A program made the position numbers and the translations under genes. The notes under the pieces are model-generated. The model saw nothing but the letters and a program-made list of their open reading frames with translations, had not been told where the DNA came from and did not search any database. A DNA stretch of 64,000 nt from an uncultured Dorea sp. (lineage in GTDB: Bacteria > Bacillota > Clostridia > Lachnospirales > Lachnospiraceae). The stretch spans positions 62,001 through 126,000 of the forward strand of contig CANTDX010000001.1 of assembly GCA_947652615.1 (NCBI GenBank), read 5' to 3'. This document shows positions 1 through 9,300 of the stretch, piece after piece (positions within the stretch are counted from its first letter, which is position 1; every line of letters begins with the position of its first letter).

Positions 1-741
1 ATTACCCTGCTTCATGGAAACAAAGCTTCGCCATTCTCCTGGAACGCCTCCCTGTATATAACGGTCTGTATATGTCACAAATAAAGTCACTACCAATTTT
101 TCTAATGATGGTTCTGCGTCTACATATCCGAACTGCTGCTCGCAAAGCTTCCAAAATGCTCCTGGAAGCTCATACTTCTCCATTTCTTCAAGATATTTAT
201 TTTCTTCAATCGTATTCTCCGAAATAACGATCCTTAAAACTTCTTCAAATGAACAAGTTTTTGTCCTACAGATCGCACTGAGCAGACCAACCAGAATGTT
301 TTCCTCATTGAAATTCTCAATTTCCAAATCATAAAACCGTTGTGTTCTATCTTTATTTGCAAAAAACTTGATGTGCCTTTCTATTATCGGCTTGTACCTT
401 TCCTCAATACCCAGATCAACAGAGAGCAGAGAGGCTCTGTCTGCAAAAAATCTCTTGGAATACAGCATGGTATCTTCTAAATGGTTATCTTTTACATCTG
501 GCTTAGGAAACGGCGCATAAATCAGATAATTTGTCACCGTATCGACCCGCTCTAAAAAATACTTGGTGTAAAACTGATTATCTGGTTCCAAATGATAAAC
601 TTTCGCATTTTGAAGCTCCACAGACTCCATATCTTCGGCAAACTCCGCCTTATCGTCATACCAGAAGATGAGTTTGCGTGTCTCACCTGTAAACTCGGCA
701 TTCAGCCTGTCTATAATCTGCTTTAGGTTTAGTTCTGTCAT
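1..741 (-). CDS. pglZ: BREX-1 phosphatase PglZ, N-terminal part (runs off left edge)
   Basis: Translating the minus strand from the ATG at 741 gives 247 open codons to the window edge. The N-terminus (MTELNLKQIIDRLNAEF, then IFWYDDKAEF and YLIYAPFPKP) matches the opening of BREX type 1 PglZ as I know it, which is an alkaline-phosphatase-superfamily protein of roughly 800-900 residues. The metal-site residues lie beyond the window, so only the N-terminal region is seen. PglZ is an essential BREX component with nuclease or phosphatase activity reported in some systems; its exact role is unsettled. The start is supported by GAAGGGACGGAG upstream and by an ATGA overlap with the truncated HNH frame at 738-881. 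brxL would be expected further left. Confidence 0.85.
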   Translation of the reverse strand, partial: MTELNLKQIIDRLNAEFTGETRKLIFWYDDKAEFAEDMESVELQNAKVYHLEPDNQFYTKYFLERVDTVTNYLIYAPFPKPDVKDNHLEDTMLYSKRFFADRASLLSVDLGIEERYKPIIERHIKFFANKDRTQRFYDLEIENFNEENILVGLLSAICRTKTCSFEEVLRIVISENTIEENKYLEEMEKYELPGAFWKLCEQQFGYVDAEPSLEKLVVTLFVTYTDRYIQGGVPGEWRSFVSMKQGN

Positions 742-881
742 GTTACCGCTCCGTCCCTTCGAAAATCTTTTTTCAATCTTTCTATTACATCCGGCTTGTC
801 GTATTTTCCTCTTCCGTTTTCTCTTTTTGCCTCTTCCGCCAAGGAGACAGGTGCCGGCAAAGAACGTTCCACTTTAACCAT
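738..881 (-). pseudogene. Truncated HNH endonuclease (Septu PtuB-like), 47 codons
   Basis: This short frame begins MVKVERSLPAPVSLAEEA and continues through KYDKPDVIERLKKDF. That is how a family of HNH endonucleases paired with AAA ATPases (PtuB/TIGR02646-like) begins, as I remember it. In intact members a Cys-x-x-Cys zinc pair and the HNH core follow KDF directly. Here the frame instead runs into seven codons (RRDGAVT) that are the pglZ leader, and stops in an ATGA overlap with the pglZ ATG. Its ATG overlaps the last codons of the upstream ATPase gene, as expected for a two-gene cassette. I infer a deletion that joined the HNH gene to the pglZ ribosome binding site. The remnant has no catalytic residues but could still be translated and couple to pglZ. 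Confidence 0.65.
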
Positions 882-2016
882 CTATATCCTCCCGATTCAT
901 AAACTCAAGCTTCATCCTCTTATATTCTGTTGCAATGCCAATGGCAAGATAGTCTGGAATCTCATCCAAATACAGTTCCAATTCCGCAATTTCGCCTAGT
1001 TCATCATCAGATAGATTTTCTTTTACGACAAGATTTTTATACGTTTCAAACTTTACTTTCAAAGTATCGGATAATTTGTCAACCCTAAAATATCCCTCTA
1101 CAACACCCTCATACGGTACATCATCCAATCCGTGTTCTACTAACGTGTGATTTTCCAAGTCATAAATTACGACATTTTCTATGCTGTTTAATATAAATGG
1201 AGAATGGGATGTTACAATAAACTGTATATTGGGGAAAAATGTCATCAAAAATGGCAAAATAGTTCTCTGTAATTCCAAATGAAGATGCGTCTCAATTTCA
1301 TCAATAATTACAATTCCCGGGAGATTGAAATGAAACGAACGCTGTGTCTGATGCTGCATACGCATCATAATATCCAGTACAATATCAAGCACCGACTGAT
1401 AGCCACTGGATAATGTATTAAAATCAAAAGGCTCTTTTCCCTGCTGCAAAATGTGAAATCCAAAGGTATCTTCATCAAAATCCAGCTTGACGGTTTCATC
1501 ATCAAATATCTGTTTCAACATTTGTTCCAATTCTACAAACCAATTTTTAATCTCATCGGCTTTATGGATCTTATTATTATTTCTTGCCAACGCCTCCGTC
1601 ATTTTCAAATCCAATAAATACTTCACAAATTCATTGCGCGGAAACTCTGTCAGTTCATAATAGTCTTTTATCTGCACTTTTTCAACATGTTTTGGCTGTT
1701 CTACGCAAAACATCCTGTCTGCCTCATAATACGCTAAAATATAGTGGTGTTTCTCTGCCAATTCGGGGATTTTGTCAATACTATTATTAAGTCTTATGTC
1801 CAGCTCTTTTTGGCAATTTCTAACAGCTTGCTCTCTTTCCCCAATATAAATTTTATTCAAATGCCTTGCCAAAGCCTCGGTCACACTTGTCTTTCCGCTT
1901 CCATTCTTTCCCGTCAAAATTAAATGTTTTGCCTTTTGTTCTGATAACGGAATAGTGATATCCCTTAAATGCCTGACTTTTTTGATTTCTAAACTACTTA
2001 TAAATAATTTATCCAT
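874..2016 (-). CDS. AAA/SMC-type ATPase, Septu PtuA-like, without an intact nuclease partner
   Basis: A 380-residue ABC/SMC-like ATPase. Walker A is GKNGSGKT at residues 36-43. Near residue 195 is LSSGYQSVLD, a signature-like segment. Walker B with D-loop is IVIIDEIETHLH near residue 235, followed by the switch His in IVTSHSPFILNS. This layout is shared by PtuA and by retron- and OLD-associated ATPases. I chose the ATG at 2016 because GGGGAGG lies six bases upstream; an in-frame ATG at 2034 is also possible. Downstream is only the truncated HNH frame, so the predicted effector is lost. It may be a dead remnant, a regulator, or work with another nuclease of the island. Upstream is the Gabija-like gajB. 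Confidence 0.8.
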   Translation of the reverse strand: MDKLFISSLEIKKVRHLRDITIPLSEQKAKHLILTGKNGSGKTSVTEALARHLNKIYIGEREQAVRNCQKELDIRLNNSIDKIPELAEKHHYILAYYEADRMFCVEQPKHVEKVQIKDYYELTEFPRNEFVKYLLDLKMTEALARNNNKIHKADEIKNWFVELEQMLKQIFDDETVKLDFDEDTFGFHILQQGKEPFDFNTLSSGYQSVLDIVLDIMMRMQHQTQRSFHFNLPGIVIIDEIETHLHLELQRTILPFLMTFFPNIQFIVTSHSPFILNSIENVVIYDLENHTLVEHGLDDVPYEGVVEGYFRVDKLSDTLKVKFETYKNLVVKENLSDDELGEIAELELYLDEIPDYLAIGIATEYKRMKLEFMNREDIDG

Positions 2017-2133
2017 TGCAGCCTCCCCAAACATAGATAATCCCCCATATCTATTGTGCTTTTTCCATAAATATGATTACATTTCAAAACATTTTCATCT
2101 GAAATTGTATTTAGCGTTCTCCAAAGTCTTAAT

Positions 2134-4080
2134 TCACTTTTTAATAATAGTAAATCCACACTTTTTAAGCTTTGCAACAAGTTTTTCTTCAAATTCCTTT
2201 ATATCTTTTCTATCAATAATAATAGACAAATTCTTTCTTGCCCTCGAACATCCTACATAAAACAGTCTATATGCACTTAAAGATCCATACACCAGATTTT
2301 CTTTTAAACAATTTTTTGCATTTGTAACACCCTTTTTTTGTAAATATTTATCAATGACATCTTTCAATAGATATTTAAAATAATTATTCTCTTTATATTC
2401 TTGCTGAAATAAATATATCTTTTTGTATATTTCCTTTTCATAACATTCGTAATCATCTTTTTTCAAATCCGCACATTTCATTCCTACTATTGTTTCAATT
2501 TCAATAATCAATTTTTTATATCTATAATAAATCTTTTCAAACTCTGGTAAATTAATTTCAGTCATACTCCATAATTTAAAGAATTTACTCATATGCACCA
2601 CAGGATTATGTTTACTATCTGCTGCTATAAACGCAACCGTATCATGACTTTCTCCCTTTACACCATGTTGAGTAGATATATGTGGGTTTTGCAAATAGTC
2701 AGACAAATTATGAAATTCCTTTATTGAAACATCCAATACATCATTATATTCCTCATCTCCCATAATCTCATCAAGATACTCTGAATCTACCATATCTAAT
2801 TGCTTAACTAAAAACAAAAACTCCTTTACAGAAGCATCCTTGTTGAATTGATGAAATATTTGTTGAAGCAATATATCAATTTTTTTCTTATCTTCATGTT
2901 TTTTTATGGTATATCGAGAAACATTAAATACTCTTTCATTTTCCTTTATAGCCCGTATAACTTTACCATATAACTTTCTCTCATAATCCCTATTAATTTG
3001 CCAAAATAAAAACAGAAGTTTAAAAAGTTTATCTGGATTATCATCTATCTTCTTTGTTAATACATCTACAACACTATATTTTTTACCAAAAGCGTATTTT
3101 TCCATATTATATACAGCATCATACAAATTGGGGGCACCAATACTATAAAACCTATCTCTATTCAATAAATACAATATCAACATATCAGCGTACTTTTGCT
3201 TCTTTTGCGCCAGAATATTTTCTACTGATTCTGTTATAATAACTTCAGGAGGATAATCCATATCACTATTACTCTTTTTACTAAAAGCAAATTGATTATA
3301 TTCCTTAACGTTATAAATATTATTTAAAATTGAAACAATCTGAGGTGTTGTTCGGTAGTTTGTCTTTAAATTAAAAGAACGATTCAAGGTCAAGAACTTG
3401 CTTTCGAATGTTCCATCATAAGTCTTATATATTTGCTGCATTTTATCTCCCAACAAATACATTCTCCCTTTGCTATTTTTCATAGCCTCATAAAAGATAT
3501 ACAGAACATTGGCCGAAGTATCTTGGTACTCATCAATAAAAATCAATTGATATTTATCAGCTATCTTTCTCTTGACAACAGGAAACTTATCCACTATCCT
3601 TTTTGTAAAGCTTATTAAATCATCATGTGATAGAGCACCTCTATAAAGCGAATTATACGGTGCCTCATTATATGAAATATTGTCAATATTATTATAGACT
3701 GTTTCAATATCTAACTGCCCATATTTTTCAATATACCTCTGATTACTCTCCTTAATATTCTCTTTTTCATCTACATTTTCAATTCTCTCTTGAATTTTTT
3801 CTTTATAGATTTCCCAATACAAATCAATAACTGCTTTATGTGAAAAAAAACTGCTAATAAAATGATTAATAAACGAATGGATTGTTCCAAAAAACACCCT
3901 ATCGCTATCAATATCCTTTCCCAATTCTTCTGCTGCTCTATTCGTATATGTAATGCATAATATATTATCATCTTTATAAGTTCGTAAATGCTTATCCACC
4001 ATCTTTCTAATAGTTGTGGTTTTCCCGCTTCCTGCGGGTGCATTCACTAAAAATATATTCTCATTTATTTCATTAACCAT
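2134..4080 (-). CDS. gajB: UvrD-type SF1A helicase, Gabija GajB-like
   Basis: A 648-residue superfamily 1A helicase. Motif I is APAGSGKTT at residues 14-22, motif Ia is CITYTNRAA, motif II is DEYQD at 183-187, motif III lies near LLGDKMQQIY, motif IV near LKTNYRTTP, and motif VI is YVGCSRARKNL near the C-terminus. In Gabija, GajB assembles with the GajA nuclease; nucleotide depletion and DNA ends have been proposed to trigger it. The gene starts inside the end of the GajA-like gene (16 bp overlap) with GAGGG upstream, so the two are translationally coupled. It is longer than the classical GajB (about 490 residues) because of a long middle region around residues 290-500. It is AT-rich compared with the housekeeping genes. 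Confidence 0.8.
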   Translation of the reverse strand: MVNEINENIFLVNAPAGSGKTTTIRKMVDKHLRTYKDDNILCITYTNRAAEELGKDIDSDRVFFGTIHSFINHFISSFFSHKAVIDLYWEIYKEKIQERIENVDEKENIKESNQRYIEKYGQLDIETVYNNIDNISYNEAPYNSLYRGALSHDDLISFTKRIVDKFPVVKRKIADKYQLIFIDEYQDTSANVLYIFYEAMKNSKGRMYLLGDKMQQIYKTYDGTFESKFLTLNRSFNLKTNYRTTPQIVSILNNIYNVKEYNQFAFSKKSNSDMDYPPEVIITESVENILAQKKQKYADMLILYLLNRDRFYSIGAPNLYDAVYNMEKYAFGKKYSVVDVLTKKIDDNPDKLFKLLFLFWQINRDYERKLYGKVIRAIKENERVFNVSRYTIKKHEDKKKIDILLQQIFHQFNKDASVKEFLFLVKQLDMVDSEYLDEIMGDEEYNDVLDVSIKEFHNLSDYLQNPHISTQHGVKGESHDTVAFIAADSKHNPVVHMSKFFKLWSMTEINLPEFEKIYYRYKKLIIEIETIVGMKCADLKKDDYECYEKEIYKKIYLFQQEYKENNYFKYLLKDVIDKYLQKKGVTNAKNCLKENLVYGSLSAYRLFYVGCSRARKNLSIIIDRKDIKEFEEKLVAKLKKCGFTIIKK

Positions 4081-6164
4081 ACTAATCCCTCACTTATGTA
4101 TCTTGGTTCCATTTCTATGACAAGCTTATTTAAAATTACTGAGTACATAAAATCTGTTTTTTCACCCGAAGTGGATTTTAATATGTCTCTTAGTGAAAAT
4201 TCTGAATCATGTTCGTTCTCCTTATTATTCGGAATAGAAAACTTCAATTTTGAATCTGCTCTTTTCTTAATCCATTCACTTCGCTTTAATTTTGCTTCTA
4301 CGCTTATTTTAAAATATTTTCCCAACATCGCTTCTTCAAGAGTCCTAGCATAACTATCCTGGTCAGTTTGATATGCTACATATATGAGACTGTTATCCAA
4401 AATATTTTTTTCTGCATTACTCCAATCATATAATTGTTTTACTTTAGGATTTTCTTTATTAGATTCGCCATAAAAATTCTTTATTGTAGCATTCGTTATT
4501 TCAGAATCCCTAATTTCATCTGGTTTAGTACATTCTTTACCATAATCCAAGTCAGTGACTATAAGTGTTTTAATTCCCAATAAATTTATTAACTTTCTAT
4601 AATTATACGCATAAGCTCCTCCAACTTGTATAAATGCTATATATTGTTGATTTAATTTTTCATAACGTTCTTCAGTCAATAATTTCTTTATCAGCAATCT
4701 TTCTGTATCCCCTTCATATAGTATTGCTTTGTCTGCAAATACAATTTCAGAATATCCTATTTCAAAAAACCAATCAAAGAAATTAACCAATTCTTCATCT
4801 TCTTCCACTCCAGATTCCTTTAACTTAATAATAAGTATTGACGGATTATATAAACAGCTTCTAAACTTCCCCACTTTGCGAATTACTCTTAAATGGGAAA
4901 TCCCTGCCGCTCTAACCATTTCATTTGAATGTGTTGTTACTACACCTTGCAAATTCTTTTCCCTATAATAATTCAAAAGATACTTTATAAAGACCTGCTG
5001 CATTTGTGGATGCATATGAGACTCAGGTTCTTCAATAAAAAAGACATTCACTTTGAAAGGGTTCATACTTTTCTCATATTCTTTTAATTGAAGATGCATA
5101 TATATCATGTTACTATAACCTAATCCCTGTGATGCTTCTCCCAAGTAGTAACCATCCACATAATAGGTAGCGGTGGTGATTCGTTGTAATAATTCGCTTA
5201 TATCATCTTCTGTAACACTCATGTCAAGCATTAATTCACCTGTTTGGCCACCATTTGTACGTTCTAATGCTGTAATTGTGTCTTTAAGCGAATTTAAGGA
5301 TGCCTCCCTCACTCTTTTATCTATTCCTCTTCCTTGAATAGGCTTTAACAGCTCATCTGGCAATGCTTGAATCAATCCATTCCACCCTTCATCCAGTTTG
5401 ACCAACTTTATCATCTGTTTACTCAACATATGCGAATGGTCAGATTCATCATCATCCAGCGGTCTGCTTGCCTTAATATATGTAAAATTAAATAGATTTC
5501 TAAATTCACTTACATCTTTCATAGGGCACTTATTCTCATATTTTTTATCACAAAAATAGCAAACCGGCTTTATCGAATTTAAATAAATTCTAACCAATAA
5601 TTCCTGTAAATAGCGTAGCTTTACTTCTTTATTCGGATCATCCAAATCAAAAAATCTTTGCTTAATTTTGTCAAAATTTTCTGTAAGCTTCTTTCCGAAC
5701 AAATGTCTATTGATTTCATATGCATAAACAAAATAAAATGAGTGTTCTTTTTCATCCAAATCCATGATATAATCTGCAAAAAGTTTAATATCATCCTCTA
5801 AAATATTATAAACTACCTGAATATAGACTTCTGTTGTTTTTATTACAAGCTTCTCGCCTTTATCAGATTCTGGCAGAATATTATCGAGCAATTCCGTTTC
5901 TATCGCATCTATCCCATTATCATTCATAAAAAAATTCTCAAACAGAGGATATACCTTATCAATCCATACTCTCATATTCTTAGCCGGAATGTCTGATTCG
6001 CTATATGTAGCCTGATCTTTTGACATCATATTTCTAATCAATGTTATCAATGAGGTCTTTCCACTATTATTTGCTCCTGCTAAAATTGTTACATCGTCAT
6101 CAAAATCCAACACAGCCTTTTCAAATTGTCTATAATTGTTTATAATCATTTTTACAAGCTTCAT
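4065..6164 (-). CDS. gajA: OLD-family ATPase-TOPRIM nuclease, Gabija GajA-like
   Basis: A 699-residue protein with an N-terminal ABC-type ATPase (Walker A GANNSGKTS, residues 30-38; Walker B and D-loop FFIEEPESHMHP near 380) and a C-terminal TOPRIM nuclease domain. The TOPRIM metal residues are visible as ILYEGDTE and, about 60 residues later, IVTDLDYG. This is the OLD/GajA architecture, and the next gene is a UvrD helicase, which together define Gabija. A Cys-x2-Cys-x8-Cys cluster near residues 205-217 (CYFC ... KCPMKD) suggests a metal-binding insertion in the ATPase lobe that I do not know from the prototype GajA (about 580 residues). GGAGGT lies 5 bases before the ATG. A candidate promoter lies at 6306-6333. 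Confidence 0.82.
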   Translation of the reverse strand: MKLVKMIINNYRQFEKAVLDFDDDVTILAGANNSGKTSLITLIRNMMSKDQATYSESDIPAKNMRVWIDKVYPLFENFFMNDNGIDAIETELLDNILPESDKGEKLVIKTTEVYIQVVYNILEDDIKLFADYIMDLDEKEHSFYFVYAYEINRHLFGKKLTENFDKIKQRFFDLDDPNKEVKLRYLQELLVRIYLNSIKPVCYFCDKKYENKCPMKDVSEFRNLFNFTYIKASRPLDDDESDHSHMLSKQMIKLVKLDEGWNGLIQALPDELLKPIQGRGIDKRVREASLNSLKDTITALERTNGGQTGELMLDMSVTEDDISELLQRITTATYYVDGYYLGEASQGLGYSNMIYMHLQLKEYEKSMNPFKVNVFFIEEPESHMHPQMQQVFIKYLLNYYREKNLQGVVTTHSNEMVRAAGISHLRVIRKVGKFRSCLYNPSILIIKLKESGVEEDEELVNFFDWFFEIGYSEIVFADKAILYEGDTERLLIKKLLTEERYEKLNQQYIAFIQVGGAYAYNYRKLINLLGIKTLIVTDLDYGKECTKPDEIRDSEITNATIKNFYGESNKENPKVKQLYDWSNAEKNILDNSLIYVAYQTDQDSYARTLEEAMLGKYFKISVEAKLKRSEWIKKRADSKLKFSIPNNKENEHDSEFSLRDILKSTSGEKTDFMYSVILNKLVIEMEPRYISEGLVWLMK

Positions 6165-6305
6165 TTGTAACCTCCAAATACCTTATCAAACAATAACCGC
6201 GAATTATTTATAGTACACCCTAAATAATTTTTAACACATCTCTATTAATTGCATGTTCCCCTATTCTCAATTGATGTATCCCTATCCTGTCAATGTTTCT
6301 ATATT

Positions 6306-6333
6306 TCTATATATTAGTAGCAAGTTTTGTCAA
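6306..6333 (-). promoter_or_regulatory. Candidate sigma-A promoter for the gajA-gajB cassette
   Basis: On the minus strand, TTGACA (6333-6328) is a perfect -35 box. A 16-bp spacer follows, then TATAGA (6311-6306) as -10. It lies in the 227-bp gap between pglX and gajA, about 140 bp before the gajA ATG. The gap is AT-rich and I see no gene in it. This would let the Gabija pair be expressed apart from the BREX operon. Confidence 0.5.
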
Positions 6334-6391
6334 GAACCGTTTTTTCAAGGTGTAAACCTTCATAATTATAACGGTAAAACTTTAGCTAAAA

Positions 6392-9300
6392 TCATTTTTC
6401 TTTTGCCATTATTATCTTAGAGTCAGCAAGTACTTCATATAATCTCCCATCATTAGCAGTCTGGATTTTTCTGTAGTTTACCTTGATACCATCATCCAAA
6501 TCAAGCTCTATCCGAGATAATGCCAAATGCCCGATTTTTTCATCATAGTCACGGCACTCTTTTAGCTGTTTCTGCAGTTTTTCCTTTCGCTTTGTTGCCG
6601 CCCCTACCTCCCGGCTATTTGTACTATGGTCTATCATATCCTGCATACGTTCTATTTCTGATTCATAAACCCTTTGCATACGATGCAGATAATCAACACG
6701 CAGATTCCCGATGGTATCCACATTATATCGGTGTAGATAAATTAGTGCTTTAAACCCGTTCTGTTTACCGCTATCAAAGAGCCAGTATATAGGTCGCTTA
6801 CCCGACCCTGTCACAGAATACGTCGCACAATGGTCTTTAAAGAAATCATTAACAAAATAATTCCGAATGATTTCTCTGGATGTACTGCCTTTGTTGCTAA
6901 GTGCAGAAGCTATAAAATCCAAATTTTGTTCCAGCGTATCTTTTCCATACACTTTCTTTAGCCAACCACAAAACAAGCCCAAAATGTCATCCTCAAAGTA
7001 TTCCTCGTCCGTAATGGGAATGATATTGTCCCTATCGGGAATAAATGTGCTATATTTATTATCATCCCAGTCGCCACCAGCATAAGCAAGTCCCCTTACA
7101 TCAAGGGAATAACGACCAAACATACAGCCGACAGCATAGGAAATTAGGCTTTTAATATCTCTCTGTAAATCTGCCTTGCGGATTGTTACATCTTTATCTT
7201 CGACTTCTGGTGTTAGTTCATCTTGCAAACCATATATATCAATGAAAATACGATTCAATTCTTCCTCGTTTGTTTTTAATTGATTAAAGCGAAGAAAACA
7301 CTCATTTTTCCAATTTATAAAAGCATCTTCAATGTAATTCATGTCTTTGATATGTTTTTTCTCATCTTCTCTCGTTTTTTCCATGGAAAACGATGAGTAC
7401 CGAATAAGAGGATGTTGTATAAAATCCCATGACTGTTCAAAGGCATCCCAATCAGATTTGGTGTTGAGAATACATTCTTCCACCATATTATCCACAATAT
7501 TCATTACACCTTCATCAATTTTTATCGGAATTCGACTAACTGGCCCTTCGTGGAAATCAAGAGTCGGTGCCAAAGCTTCTAGAAATTTTTTTGATGTTTT
7601 AGCATTCATAATTCCTAATAAATATTTCAACATCTTGTTGTCATTAGGAAAACACATTGATCCTTTTGATTCAAATAAAAATCCCTCATCTGAAAATCTC
7701 ACGCCAAAGTTATTTCCTAATGATGACCATGTCATTCCTTTCTTAAAATAATATTCTGGATTACGAATAACCGAACCTTTCTCTTGTTTCATGGAGATTC
7801 CATCATTTTCCCAATTTGCCACAATTAAATTATTTCCATACCATTTTCTATAAGCGCCACCTTTATTACACGGATACCACTTAGTTCCAATCTTCAAAGC
7901 ACTTATTTCATACCAAATTCTCAGATATTTATCGTTATTCCCCGTTGCAAATCCTTGTTTGGTGCAAGCAAAATCAAACAATTTTTTTCCTTCAAAACAA
8001 TTTGTAACCGCATTACTAAACCAATATCCCAATGACTTCTCTGGAATTTTACACAGTTCTGAAATATTCTGATCATATTCATGTTCTTTCTTTAAAAAAG
8101 CTCTTTCTTTACTAGCTTCTCCAACTTCTTCAATAATTTTATAATATCTAGCCAAATATCTAGCGCAACATTGATTTTTAATCATAACAAAAGTCGTTGT
8201 TTGTACTACTTCTCCACTAATTTCATCGAAAGCTCTGGCACCAAGATGAACCATATTACAAATAAAACTGTTTTTCAAAATAAATTCTCGTAATGCAGAA
8301 AAACTTCCCAAAAACATCCATGACTGTTGAGTAATCATAGCTTGCAGTCCATTTATAGCCAGCATATCTCTGCATTTTTCTATAAAAACAGAATACAAAT
8401 CCGTCTTACTTTTAGAATAATGTTTCTTACAATACTCGCTTAATTTACCATTCATTCCATTGCCACCCATATACGGCGGATTCGTCACAACCACCTCATA
8501 CTTCCTAGCCATCACCTCACCAATATCAACCAGCATTCGCAGTTTTTCCTTCGTCTGCTCCAATCCCACCGTATCAAACGACATCTGCCCCTCAGCATCA
8601 ACATTTTCTACGAACCGTCTCAACAACTCCCAATCATAATTCTCAACATGTAAAATAGAACCATACTCTTTTGCATCCTTAAAGGTATCAAGCAAGCCTC
8701 CCATCTGATTCATTGCATCATTTTTCTCCACATCACTAAAACCCACACCAAAATATGCAAGCTGGCTTCTATTGATACGATTGCTCTCCTGTATGGAATA
8801 CACATGACAAACCGTTTCTGCAGAAAGAATCCTGCGATTATACTGTCTTGCCTTCATCATCACCGCAAAATACGCCATCTGATACGCCCGATCATCAATG
8901 TCCAGACCATAGAGATTGTTTTCCAAGATACTCTTCGCCGCATCTCTCTGGGAATATCCGACAGATTCATATATCTGCATCAGCACATCAAAGGCATAGA
9001 CAAGGATATGCCCGCTGCCCATACACGGATCAATGAAATGAATATCTTCCGGTTTCAGCTTCGCGTACTCCTTATGTATCTCATCAAGCTTCTCCTGCAC
9101 CTCCGGCTCCTGCTTGGCCTCGTCCAGATAATATTTCCACTTGGATTTCAACAAATCATTTGGATGTCCTTCCACCCATAGACGACCGAGACTATTCTCC
9201 ACCATATAACGCACGATCCAATCCGGCGTAAAGAGCTGTGTTACCGCAGGAATCTCTTCCTTTGTAATCTTTCCGCGTTTTGCAAAGGCTTCATTCTTTG

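Noticed and set aside
1998..2192. A 64-codon frame across the gajB end and the ATPase start (MKKNLLQSL...)
   Set aside because: It lies out of frame with both neighbours, has no ribosome binding site, and overlaps the gajB C-terminus, which ends normally.
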